From Planctomycetota bacterium (GTDB lineage: Bacteria > Planctomycetota > UBA1135 > GCA-002686595), in NCBI GenBank assembly GCA_002686265.1, contig NZBA01000120.1, positions 124,001 through 188,000 on the forward strand: DNA of 64,000 nt. Direction: 5' to 3'. Positions 40,760-49,201 of the stretch are shown one piece after another. The first letter of the stretch is position 1, and every line of letters begins with the position of its first letter. The notes beneath the pieces are model-generated. The model searched no databases and was not told the origin of the DNA. It worked only from the letters and a program-made list of their open reading frames with translations. A program made the position numbers and the translations under genes.

Positions 40760-41807
40760 TCCCGACGGTCAGGGCGATTGGGCGCTCGAAGCGCTCGGCC
40801 GCCTCCACCAGGGCGCGCTGGTCGAGGGGGACGACCAGTCCCAGGGTCAGGTGGGAGGAAGAGCCGAGTTTCCAGCTGGCTCCGGCCAGCAGCTCCAGGG
40901 ACTCCACGCCCGAGTCGGGGTCCAGGACGCCGTCCCAGCGCGCGCCCTGTTGGCGGAAGGCGTTCAGACCGAGGTAGAGCGCGAGACGCTCCCTCATCCC
41001 CCAGATCACCAGCGCTCCCGCGGAGACCTGGAGGGGAGGGAAGTACTCCCGGTCGTTCTCGTAGAGCGGGAAGCGCCCGGTTGCGAAGGCGGAGACGCGC
41101 AGGTCATCGGCGAGCGGGCGCACGTAGTACGCCTCGAGGATCGGATCGAACGTCCCGCTGCCGAACTGCACGTGCGAGTGCTCTTCGCCCTCCGCTCCGA
41201 GCTCGAAGGGGTTGTGCTCGGTGCGGCCTAGGGGGAGGGTCGTCCCCACGGCGGTGGTCAGGACGTCGCCGTCCGTGAAGACGCCTTCGGCTCGGTGGGC
41301 AGCCAGGGCGCTCGCGTCCCCGAAGCCGGTCAGGGTGCCGGGCGGGTGGTGGATCTGCATGTCGCGCTCCATCTGTTCCCGCTCCTCGTCCGTGGCATCC
41401 CCGTCGGGTTCGACGGAGGCGGCGCGCTCCTTGGTGTCGTAGGGGAGGCGCAGCCAGCCGGTCCAGTCCTCGCCCAGTCGTCGGCGCGCGATCAACTCGA
41501 GGCGCAGGAGATCGAGGCGCACCCGGTGTCGGTAGGGCGGGACTTCGACCGTCTCGCCGCTCGAGTCGATGCCCTGGGTGGACGGGTGGCCGCCGTCCAT
41601 GTCGAACGCGCGCACCAAGCGCAGCTCGAGGTTCCACTTCCCGACTCGGTCCGAGGTCGCACCGACCTCGAGCGCCGCCGTGCCGGGCACGACGGGGTTG
41701 CTTCAGGCCGGTCAGCTCTGGGCCTCGCCGCGGCCTCCCAGGCCGATCACGGCCAGGAGTGCGACGAGCGGACGCGCGAGGGCGCGGTCGGTTTGGTCGG
41801 ACGGCAT
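40722..41807 (-). CDS. predicted outer-membrane-like selenoprotein with Sec-x-x-Sec N-terminus
   Basis: 362 codons in one frame with TGA at codons 32 (41714-41712) and 35 (41705-41703). ATG 41807 begins a signal peptide (RPLVALLAVIGLGGRGEAQ), followed by S-TGA-P-A-TGA-SNP, then VVPGTAALEVGATSDRVGKW. The remainder is beta-strand rich with DUF-like barrel features (WNLELRLVRAFDMDGGHPS, RVRLDLLRLELIARRRL, LTTAVGTTLPLGRTEHNPFE, LALYLGLNAFRQQG, HLTLGLVVPL). Starting at GTG 41690 would lose the signal peptide. ATG 41867, overlapping the thiE stop by ATGA, is an in-frame alternative start. Families of this barrel type often have CxxC right after the signal peptide; here it would be UxxU. A 9-bp hairpin follows the second TGA. 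Convergent with the 38933 gene (38-bp overlap). Confidence 0.75.
41675..41695 (-). promoter_or_regulatory. SECIS-like hairpin for TGA-N6-TGA at 41714-41703
   Basis: 9-bp stem CCGTCGTGC/GCACGGCGG (one G-T wobble) with loop CCG. The loop starts 17 nt after the second TGA and 26 nt after the first. The loop lacks the GGU of E. coli and has its G last, so this is the weakest of the four hairpins by sequence, though the strongest by stem. Confidence 0.45.
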
Positions 41808-41863
41808 CGCCCCGTGATACCGGATCGAGGGCGCGGGCGCCCTTCCTCGCCGGCTTCTCTCCG

Positions 41864-42535
41864 TCATGGCAGGTGATCGCGCAGGGCCGCCGCGGCCGCG
41901 GCGGGGGCCTCGGCCCCGAGGATCGCGCCGGCCACGGCCACGCGGGCGCCGGGGTGGAGCTCCGTCACACGTGCGCGGGTGACGCCCCCGATGGCGAAGA
42001 CGGGCACACCCGCGGCGGCCGCCGCGACCCAGGCCGCTTCCGGCCCGACGCCGGACGCGTACCCCTTGGTGGCCGTCGGGAAGAGCGGGCCGAAGCCGAG
42101 GTAGTCGACCGGCAGTTCCGCCGCGCGCACGACGTCGGCGGCACAGTGGGTCGAGAGGCCGATCAGCGGTTCGGGACCGAGGAGCGCGCGCGCTTCGGCG
42201 GGCGGGAGGTCGTCGCAGCCGAGGTGGACCCCCGCGAGGCCGCGCCCGGCCAGGGCCAAGGCCACGTCCACGCGGTCGTCGGCGAGGACGAGAGGCGGCG
42301 CGGGGAGGTCGGCGCAGAGCTCGAGCACGGCCAGGGCCAGCTCGAAGGTCGAGCGCGCCGGCGCCGGGGCGGCGCCGGCGTCGCCGCCGGCCTTGGGCCG
42401 CACCTGGACGGCATCGACGTGGGGCAGGACGGCGGCGGCGACGGCCAGGGGGTCGCGGCCGCCGCACACCTCGGGCGAGAGGATCAGCATCAGCCGGGCC
42501 CGGGAGAGCCGCTCGCGCAGGGAGTCGCCGTCCAT
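41864..42535 (-). CDS. thiE: thiamine-phosphate synthase
   Basis: Joins HMP-PP and THZ-P to thiamine phosphate. 223 aa, TIM barrel. LMLILSPEVCGG; VDAVQVRPKAGG (usual Q-x-R-x-K); LVLADDRVDVAL; GVHLGCDDLPPAEARALLG; LIGLSTHCAADVVRA; VDYLGFGPLFPTATKGYA; VFAIGGVTRARV; GAILGAEAP. ATG 42535 was chosen to give a normal-length enzyme; the frame is open upstream, but that part is not ThiE-like. Its stop overlaps a possible start of the following minus-strand gene, so the two may share a transcript. Confidence 0.88.
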   Translation of the reverse strand: MDGDSLRERLSRARLMLILSPEVCGGRDPLAVAAAVLPHVDAVQVRPKAGGDAGAAPAPARSTFELALAVLELCADLPAPPLVLADDRVDVALALAGRGLAGVHLGCDDLPPAEARALLGPEPLIGLSTHCAADVVRAAELPVDYLGFGPLFPTATKGYASGVGPEAAWVAAAAAGVPVFAIGGVTRARVTELHPGARVAVAGAILGAEAPAAAAAALRDHLP

Positions 42536-42759
42536 CGTGTCGCGGACCAGGCGCCCGCCGTCCACATCACAACATCCCACCGGCCCCGAAGGCGAGGGCC
42601 GTTGCCAGTCCACGCTCCCAATCACCACATCCCTGTCGAGGCGAGAGATCCGGGCTAGAATGGACTGCAGGCGGCGGGCGAGTCCCTCGAACGAGGGACC
42701 GCGCGGCCGCCGGACGATTTCCGCCGGCCCCTGTCCCGGCGCCTTCCCCCCCATCCTGG

Positions 42760-45045
42760 ATGTCTTCCATGTCGCGTCTCCTTCGCGCGGGCTGCGCCGC
42801 CGCTCTCCTGGCTCCCGCCTTGACCGCCCAGCAGTTCCAGTACCAAGCCGGCCTGATCCCCGGCCCCAACCGTTGGACCGAGGGCATGGAGCTGGCAGAC
42901 GTCGATGGCGACGGCGACCTCGACTTGTTCGTGGCCGACGGCGAGGGCTTCGCCAGCCCCGGTGCCCAGCGCCAAAACGTGCTGTTGATCAACCAGCTCG
43001 TCGAGACTGGCAGCGTCGGCTTCAGCGACGAGTCGGTGGCGCGCCTGGGCGTGCACCTCTCCCACGCCAAGGGCGTCACTACCGGGGACGTGGACGGCGA
43101 CGGTTGGGTGGACGTGATGTTCACCAACGCCTTCAACTCCGATCCGCCGTTCCTGTACATCAATCGCGGCGCCGCGCAGCCGGGCTACTTCGACGAGGAG
43201 GGTCTCACCCGCGGCTTCACCCAGAACCTGAGCGCCGCCGGCGCCCAGTTCGGCGACCTCGATGACGACGGGGACCTCGACCTGATCGTCTGCGACTCGG
43301 GGCCGAGCTACCTCGGGGCTCCCGGCGGGAGGCCGCACCTGTACTTCAACGACGGCAACGGCGTGTTCACCGAGGCCGCCTCGGGCTGGAGCCCGCTCCA
43401 GAAGCGCGCGCACATGGACGTGCAGCTCGTCGACGTCGACCACGATTGGGACCTCGACTTCGTCGGGATCAACCGCTCGAACAACTCGAACGGCACCCAC
43501 TACCTGATGCTGAACGACGGCTCGGGGAGCTTCAGCGACGCCTCGACGACCATCCCGAACACCTCGAGCAGCGTCTACGAGGCGGAGGTCGGCGACCTCG
43601 ACGACGACACCGACCTCGATCTCTTCTTCGTCAGCCTGGCGAGCTTCCAGGAGGGTGTGCAACGCAACGACCTCGTGCAGACCGGGAACCTCGGCTTCAC
43701 CTCGATGGGCGGGCTGGGCATCTCCGAAGACGACAACGAGATCGCGCTGTGCGACTACGACAACGACGGCGACCTCGACGCCTTCGTGGGCTCCCTCGGG
43801 TCCCGAGAGCGGATCTGGCGCAACGACGGCGGCCTCACCTTCTCCGGTGACCACGGCAACGTGCAGGCGGTCAGCGACTCGACCCTCGACTGTACCTTCG
43901 GCGACGTCGACAACGACGGCGACTACGACTTCCTCACGGGTCAGGGCGAGTCGAACTCCTCCCAGTGGGTGAACAAGGTCTTCGTGAACGGCGGCGGCGC
44001 CGACACCCTGCCGCCGGTGATCGTCGCCCTCGACCACGTCGGCGGCCTCGACAGCACGACCGGGCCGTGGATCGCCCACGGGAAGATCCGCGACCAGGTC
44101 ATCGACGACGGCGTGAACTACGTGGACGCCACGGTGCGCTACGTGGTGAACCCCGCCGGACAGACCGGCGCGATCGACATCACCGCCGGCGGGTTCGTTC
44201 CCGGCGTGCTGAACGTCGCGGCGGGGACGACGGTGACCTGGACCAACCAGACCGCGGCCTCGGAGACCGTGGAGTCGACGACGGCGCCGTACACCTACTC
44301 CTCGGGCGCGCTCGGCGCGGGGGACACCTTCGCCTACGCCTTCGTCGCGCCGGGGACCTACGACTACCGGGGACTCTCCGGCGGGATCGCGGGCCGGGTC
44401 GTGGTGACGGGGGCGATCAGCGAGAGCGAGGGGCTGTACATGCGCGGCGGCATGTACCGCTTCGCGATGAGCGGGGACGCCGGCGCGCCCGGGGCGGAGC
44501 TGGTCTACGAGCTCTCCTTCGTGGACTACGCGGGCAACGAGAGCGTCAGCGAGGGTCGGGTCGAGAAGCCCGCCGTGCCCGTGGGGACGCCGTTCTGCTT
44601 CGGAGACGGTTCGGGGACCCTGTGTCCCTGCCTCAACCTGGGTCTGCCGGGCAACGGCTGCGAGAACGGCACGTTCTTCGGCGGGTGTCGGCTCTCCGCG
44701 TTCGGGGATCCCTCGGTGTCGGGCGACACCGTCGTCCTGGCGGCGGCTTCCTCGACGCCCGGCCAGCCGGGCCTGTTCTTCCAGGGTGACGCCGACGTCA
44801 ACGGCGGCAACGGCGTGACCTTCGGCGACGGCCTGCGCTGCGCGGGCCAGAGCGTGGTGCGCCTGGAGATCGTGGCGGCCGACGGTGGGGGCGCGGCCTC
44901 GAGCGCGGGCGCCATCGCCGCCTCCGGCGGCGTCTCGCCGGGCCAGACCCGCCGCTACCAATGGTGGTACCGCGATCCCGTCCTGACCGTTTGCGGAACC
45001 GGTTTCAACCTCTCCAACGGCCTGCGGATCACCTGGGCGCCCTGA
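42760..45045 (+). CDS. secreted FG-GAP/VCBS protein with cupredoxin-like domain and shared C-terminal domain
   Basis: 761 aa. Signal peptide (RAGCAAALLAPALTAQ). Residues ~30-420 hold about seven FG-GAP/VCBS calcium loops (DVDGDGDLDLFVADG, DVDGDGWVDVMFTN, DLDDDGDLDLIVCD, DLDDDTDLDLFFVS, DYDNDGDLDAFVGS, DVDNDGDYDFLTGQ). About 475-550 is cupredoxin-like (ITAGGFVPGVLNVAAGTTVT, WTNQTAASETV, VAPGTYDYRG) but without copper ligands. From ~610 a Cys-rich segment (PFCFGDGSGTLCPCLNLGLP) leads into a C-terminal domain related to those at 20534 and 22708 (VTFGDGLRCAG, WYRDPV, GFNLSNGLRITWAP). Exported, probably cell-surface; function unknown. Confidence 0.82.
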   Translation: MSSMSRLLRAGCAAALLAPALTAQQFQYQAGLIPGPNRWTEGMELADVDGDGDLDLFVADGEGFASPGAQRQNVLLINQLVETGSVGFSDESVARLGVHLSHAKGVTTGDVDGDGWVDVMFTNAFNSDPPFLYINRGAAQPGYFDEEGLTRGFTQNLSAAGAQFGDLDDDGDLDLIVCDSGPSYLGAPGGRPHLYFNDGNGVFTEAASGWSPLQKRAHMDVQLVDVDHDWDLDFVGINRSNNSNGTHYLMLNDGSGSFSDASTTIPNTSSSVYEAEVGDLDDDTDLDLFFVSLASFQEGVQRNDLVQTGNLGFTSMGGLGISEDDNEIALCDYDNDGDLDAFVGSLGSRERIWRNDGGLTFSGDHGNVQAVSDSTLDCTFGDVDNDGDYDFLTGQGESNSSQWVNKVFVNGGGADTLPPVIVALDHVGGLDSTTGPWIAHGKIRDQVIDDGVNYVDATVRYVVNPAGQTGAIDITAGGFVPGVLNVAAGTTVTWTNQTAASETVESTTAPYTYSSGALGAGDTFAYAFVAPGTYDYRGLSGGIAGRVVVTGAISESEGLYMRGGMYRFAMSGDAGAPGAELVYELSFVDYAGNESVSEGRVEKPAVPVGTPFCFGDGSGTLCPCLNLGLPGNGCENGTFFGGCRLSAFGDPSVSGDTVVLAAASSTPGQPGLFFQGDADVNGGNGVTFGDGLRCAGQSVVRLEIVAADGGGAASSAGAIAASGGVSPGQTRRYQWWYRDPVLTVCGTGFNLSNGLRITWAP

Positions 45046-45182
45046 CCGGGGAGGGCGGGCCGCCCCGGCGGCCGAGAGCGCCTTTCGCGGCCTCGGGGGG
45101 ACGGTCCCGGTGCGGCCGTGCCGGTGACGCGCGGGCGCTGAGCGCCCTGGAGTGCCGTGCGGATCGGCGTAGGATCGATGCG

Positions 45183-46820
45183 ATGGCCTGCTGTCTCCCG
45201 ACGAGCCTGGGGCTCTTGGCGGCACCCCTGCTCCAGGGGCCGCTCTTCGAGGACGTGAGCGAGCGCTGGTTGCCCGGAGTGCGGACCACCTGCGGAGGTG
45301 CGGCGACGAAGGAGTCGATCCTGGAGATCAACGGCGGGGGCCTGGTCGTCGAGGACTTCGACGGCGACGGCCGCCCCGACCTGGTCGTCGTGGACGGCTC
45401 GACCCTCGAGCGCGCGGAGGAGGGCGAGCCCGGGTTCCCGCCGCGCCTGTTCCTGGGCAGGGCGGGCGGCGGCTTCGAGCCCGCCGGCGAGTCCTGGGCC
45501 ATGGCCGGCGGCCGCTGGGGGATGGGGGGCTGTGCGGGGGACGTGAACGGGGACGGCTGGCCGGACCTGCTCGTCACCGAGTGGGGCCCCGACCGGCTGT
45601 TCGTGAACGAGGGGGGCGCGGGGTTCGTCGAGGCGACCGGGGGATCGGGGCTGGTAGGGGACCGCTGGGGGACGAGCGCTGCCTTCGGCGACTTCGACGG
45701 TGACGGACACCTGGACCTCGTCGTGGTGAACTACCTCGACTTCGACCTCTCCCGCTCGCCGCGTCGCGATTCCGGGTGCACCTGGAAGGGCCACGAAGTG
45801 CTCTGCGGGCCCGAGGGATCTGAGGCGGGCGCCGATCGGCTCTACCGGGGCCGCGGCGACGGGACCTTCGAGGAGGTCTCCGCCGCGTGGGGCCTCGTGC
45901 CGCGCCGAGCCGCCTTCGGTCTGGGGGTCGTGACCCTCGACTACGACCTCGACGGCGACCTCGACCTGTACGTCTCCAACGACTCGACGCCCAACCACTT
46001 GTGGGAGAACGACGGCGAGGGCGCCTTCGCCGAGGTCGGCTTCCGCCGCGGCGTCGGCCACGACGCCAACGGCAAGGAGCAGGCGGGGATGGGCATCGCC
46101 TGCGGGGACGTGAACGGAGACCTGCGGCCCGATCTGGTGGTGACGAACTTCTCGGGCGAGCACAACGCCTTCTATCGCTCGTCGGCGGGCCTGGGGTTTC
46201 GGGAGCGGTCCCACGCGGCGGGCCTGGGCGGTCCGAGTCAGGCGCTGTTGGGCTGGGGAACGGGGCTGTTCGACTTCGATCACGACGGCGAGGTGGACCT
46301 GTTCGTGCTGAACGGCCACGTCTACCCCGAGGCGGACCGGCCGGGGACGGACACGGCCTACGCCCAGCCCGACCTGTTGTTCCGTGGCACGGCCGGCTCG
46401 TTCGTGCCCGAGCCCCTGTGGGCCGGCGAGCCGGCGGTCAGCCGCGCGGGGGTGGCGGCCGACCTCGATGGGGACGGAGACCTCGACCTCGTGTCGATCG
46501 AGCTGGACGGCCGCGTGCGCGTCCTGCGCAACCGGCTCTCGGGCGGGGGGCACTGGCTCCGCGTGCACCTTCGGGGCGCGGGCGCGAACACCTTCGCCGT
46601 CGGCGCGCGGGTCACGGCCGCTTGCGGTGACCGCCGGTTCACCTCCGAGGTGCGCACCGGCGCCGGGTTCCAGGTCGGCGGGCCGGCGGAGGTTCACCTG
46701 GGCCTGGGCACCGCCGAACGCATCGACCGCCTGGAAGTGCGCTGGCCCTCCGGGCGGGTCCAGCTCGTCGACGCAGTGGCGGTCGACCGCGTGCTCACGG
46801 TCGGGGAGGAGGAGCGGTGA
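45183..46820 (+). CDS. CRTAC1-family secreted protein (FG-GAP repeats, ASPIC/UnbV domain)
   Basis: 545 aa. ATG 45183 precedes a short signal-like stretch (LPTSLGLLAAPLLQGPLFED). Typical CRTAC1 series: GGLVVEDFDGDGRPDLVVVD, DVNGDGWPDLLVTE, DFDGDGHLDLVVVNYLDFDL, YKGHE-like WKGHEVLCGPEG, DYDLDGDLDLYVSNDSTPN, GMGIACGDVNGDLRPDLVVT, FDFDHDGEVDLFVLNGHVYP. The C-terminus has the ASPIC/UnbV pattern (GAGANTFAVGARVTAACGDR, EVRTGAGFQVGGPAEVHLG, LEVRWPSGRVQ). In this family the next gene is often a TPR protein, as here (GTGA overlap). Role unknown. Confidence 0.9.
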   Translation: MACCLPTSLGLLAAPLLQGPLFEDVSERWLPGVRTTCGGAATKESILEINGGGLVVEDFDGDGRPDLVVVDGSTLERAEEGEPGFPPRLFLGRAGGGFEPAGESWAMAGGRWGMGGCAGDVNGDGWPDLLVTEWGPDRLFVNEGGAGFVEATGGSGLVGDRWGTSAAFGDFDGDGHLDLVVVNYLDFDLSRSPRRDSGCTWKGHEVLCGPEGSEAGADRLYRGRGDGTFEEVSAAWGLVPRRAAFGLGVVTLDYDLDGDLDLYVSNDSTPNHLWENDGEGAFAEVGFRRGVGHDANGKEQAGMGIACGDVNGDLRPDLVVTNFSGEHNAFYRSSAGLGFRERSHAAGLGGPSQALLGWGTGLFDFDHDGEVDLFVLNGHVYPEADRPGTDTAYAQPDLLFRGTAGSFVPEPLWAGEPAVSRAGVAADLDGDGDLDLVSIELDGRVRVLRNRLSGGGHWLRVHLRGAGANTFAVGARVTAACGDRRFTSEVRTGAGFQVGGPAEVHLGLGTAERIDRLEVRWPSGRVQLVDAVAVDRVLTVGEEER

Positions 46821-48079
46821 GCCCGCGCCCGATCGCGGGAGGTGCGCTGGTCGTGGCCTGGGCGTTCGCGGCGCCGTCGCTGTTCGCACACTCCGCCTCG
46901 CGCCTGGGGGAGGCCGGCCCAGACGCGGTGGCCGGGCGGTCGCGGCGCGCGGCGCAAGCCGATCCCGCCGTGGCGGTCGGGCTGGTGCGGCGCCCGGCGC
47001 GAGGCGAGGCCGAGCAGGCGGCCCCGGGCGGGCCGCGGGCGTCGTCCTCCCGCCAGGGCGGCGGCGGTGTCCTCGCCCGGGATCCCTCGACCCTCCCCGT
47101 GGCGCCCGCGGGACGCTGGGCCGGCTGGACCCCGGCCTCGCCGGCTCCCGAGGAGTTGCAGGCGGACCTCGCGAGGGCGGCCGTCGCCTGGAGCCGGCGG
47201 GACGCGCCGGCGTCCCTCGCGGCCCTCTTCGCCGTCCTCGAGACCCGTCCCGACTATCCGCCGGCCTGGCACCAGTGCGGTGTGATCTACTTCCGCCTGC
47301 AGCGCTACGGCGACGCGATCCGTGCCTTCGAGCGCTACCTCGGTGCCGCGCCCGGGCGCGTCGGTGACACGCGGGCTCTGGGCCACGGCCTCTACTCCCT
47401 CGGACGCTACGCCGAGGCACGCGCGCACTACGAGCGGGTGCTGGAGGTGCAGCCGGACAGCGTCGAGGCCCTGCGCGGTCTCGCTCTCGCGCGCCTTCGC
47501 ACGGGCGCGCCGAAGCGCGCCCTCGAGCTCCTCGAGCGCGTGGTCTCGCTCGCCCCCGACCACGCCTCGGCCCACGCCTGGATCGCCCAGGTGCACTTCG
47601 ACGCCGGGCGTCTCGACGAGGCCCTGGCCGCCGCCGACCGGGCCCGTGCCCTGGCGCCCTTCTCCGCCCGGGCCTGGTTCCTGGCGAGCCGCGTCCTGTT
47701 CGAGTCGGGCCGCGACGAGGAGGGCGAGGCCGCCCGCGCCCGCTTCGAGCTCCTCGCCCGTGCCGAGGCGGAGCGCCGGACCCTCGAAGCGCGGCTGCTG
47801 CTCGACCCCGCCCGGCCCGCGCTGTTGGCGAAGCTCGTGGACTGGTGCCGCCGCATCGGCGACGGGGATGGGGCGCGCTCGGCCCTCGGGCGCTGGTTGG
47901 CGCTGGAGCCTACGGATGTCCCCCTGCGCATCCTCGTCCTCGACGTCGAGGCGGCCCTGGGCGAGGCCGCCTCGGCCTCGCGCGCGGCCGCGGACCTGGC
48001 GCGCGTGGGCGCCGAGGACCCGCGCGCCCGGCGGCGCCTCGTCCGCTACTACACGCGCACGGGCGAATACGACCGCTAG
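46817..48079 (+). CDS. secreted TPR-repeat protein coupled to a CRTAC1 protein
   Basis: 420 aa, GTG start overlapping the CRTAC1 stop. Signal peptide GALVVAWAFAAPSLFA, a low-complexity stretch to ~residue 110, then about six TPRs: HQCGVIYFRLQRYGDAIRAF, GLYSLGRYAEARAHYERVLE, GLALARLRTGAPKRALELLE, WIAQVHFDAGRLDEALAAAD, ASRVLFESGRDEEGEAARAR. The last part (~330-420) has weaker repeats. CRTAC1 and TPR proteins occur as pairs in many planctomycetes and acidobacteria; a shared extracytoplasmic role is inferred. Confidence 0.85.
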   Translation: MSPRPIAGGALVVAWAFAAPSLFAHSASRLGEAGPDAVAGRSRRAAQADPAVAVGLVRRPARGEAEQAAPGGPRASSSRQGGGGVLARDPSTLPVAPAGRWAGWTPASPAPEELQADLARAAVAWSRRDAPASLAALFAVLETRPDYPPAWHQCGVIYFRLQRYGDAIRAFERYLGAAPGRVGDTRALGHGLYSLGRYAEARAHYERVLEVQPDSVEALRGLALARLRTGAPKRALELLERVVSLAPDHASAHAWIAQVHFDAGRLDEALAAADRARALAPFSARAWFLASRVLFESGRDEEGEAARARFELLARAEAERRTLEARLLLDPARPALLAKLVDWCRRIGDGDGARSALGRWLALEPTDVPLRILVLDVEAALGEAASASRAAADLARVGAEDPRARRRLVRYYTRTGEYDR

Positions 48080-48475
48080 AAGGGCGGCCGAGGAAGGGCC
48101 ATCTGCGGGACGGGAGCCTCGATGCCCTCGCTCGCGTGGGACTGCGAGCCGCTCCACCCATCTCCCCCCCGCGCGGTGACTCCCTCGCCGCCCTCGGGGG
48201 ATGGGGAACCCGCCTCGGAGCGCACAGCTCGGAGACCCCGGTGCCGTTTGCTGCTGCACCTACCCTCCAGCCCCCACCGAGTCTCGCCTTCCCGGGGGTC
48301 GTCTTGGGGTCGTGCTACCAGGAGCACGCGGCATCCGAACGGGTGCCCTGCCCCCAGAGGCCAAGAACGGAATCCCGGCTTGCACGGGCACCGATCCGCG
48401 AGTGTCCTGCCATGGTCCCGATACCTCGCTGACGTCGCCTCGTAGCGATGCGCCACCAAGACAAGGAGTTCGCAA
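48080..48475. other. intergenic region
   Basis: 396 bp with no supported gene; frames here are Arg/Pro/Ser-rich noise. A strong AAGGAG at 48463-48468, 7 nt before ATG 48476, belongs to the next gene. No repeat or clear hairpin seen. Confidence 0.4.
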
Positions 48476-48949
48476 ATGGCTGTCTGGCATGGGGCTCGAT
48501 CTGCCCTGGCCCTGGTCTTCGGCTTGCTGACCGCCGCTACGGGTGCAGCTCAGGATTGCGATGGCTGCGCGTGCAACGTCGCTTCGAAGGAAGAGTGCGC
48601 TACGGATACCAGCGGGCGAACTACGAGGCTGGAGACGACTCCGCCACCCCGGTGGAGCCGGGGGCGCCATGGCCGAAGGTGCCGTGGAACCGTTCCTCGG
48701 GGAAGTACCCCGGCTGGCTCGTCACCTGGCCCGCGATCCCCTTCGAAGACCACCCTGAGCTGCGGGCCGCGCAGGACCTCATGCGTGACCTCGAGAGCGA
48801 GCGCGCGGAGATCGTCCGGGGGTTCCTGGCGGGGCACCGAGGAGCAGGGCGCGGCGGGGGCTCCGTCGCAGCGGCCTGGGTGTGCCGTGCCCGAGGAAGA
48901 AGGCCCCGCCCCCCCCTCGCGCGAGAGAGGGAACGAGGCCAGCGGGTGA
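48476..48949 (+). pseudogene. small secreted protein gene with apparent frameshifts
   Basis: ATG 48476 has a strong Shine-Dalgarno (AAGGAG) and a signal peptide (RSALALVFGLLTAATGAAQ), followed by a Cys-rich start (DCDGCACNVASKEECA). After about 48600 this frame becomes Arg/Ser/Thr-rich, while the frame starting one base off reads sensibly (PWPKVPWNRSSGKYPGWLVT, then FEDHPELRAAQDLMRDLESE). From about 48835 the first frame again looks coding and ends with TGA at 48947-48949. This suggests two compensating frameshifts, either a decaying gene or two assembly errors. Family not recognised. Confidence 0.5.
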
Positions 48950-48982
48950 TGGTCGGTGGCGGCCCGGCGGGGGCCGCCTAGC

Positions 48983-49201
48983 TCAGGCCGACTCCTTGCC
49001 GCGCTGCTTGCGCGGACGGCCGCCCTTGGGGCGGCGCTCCTGGAGGGACTGGTTGAAGCTCTCCCAATCCTCGCGCGAGAACAGGTGCACCCGCTCGCCG
49101 CAGTGGATGCAGTAGGAGGCCTCGACGCTCATCAAGTACTGGACGTACTGCCCGCATCCGGCGCAGTACTTCTGGTCCTCGTAGTAGCTGGTGCGTTCCA
49201 T
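48983..49201 (-). CDS. small zinc-ribbon protein
   Basis: 72 aa. Two CxxC knuckles (Cys13, Cys16 in KYCAGCGQ; Cys31, Cys34 in SYCIHCGERVHLF) make one zinc ribbon, followed by REDWESFNQSLQ and a basic tail (RRPKGGRPRKQRGKE). ATG 49201 starts right at the domain; the frame is open far upstream, but that part is antisense of queG. A cytoplasmic nucleic-acid- or ribosome-associated role is possible from the basic tail; nothing else is known. A hexanucleotide repeat lies directly upstream. Confidence 0.75.
   Translation of the reverse strand: MERTSYYEDQKYCAGCGQYVQYLMSVEASYCIHCGERVHLFSREDWESFNQSLQERRPKGGRPRKQRGKESA

Noticed and set aside
32821-41807. In-frame TGA codons as evidence for a reassigned genetic code (TGA = Trp or Gly)
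   Set aside because: Most genes here end in TGA at the expected place (trpE, trpG, trpD, trpC, trpB, trpA, pepN, pdxA and others), and Trp is encoded by TGG throughout. Only a few TGAs, at Cys-like positions with hairpins, are read through.
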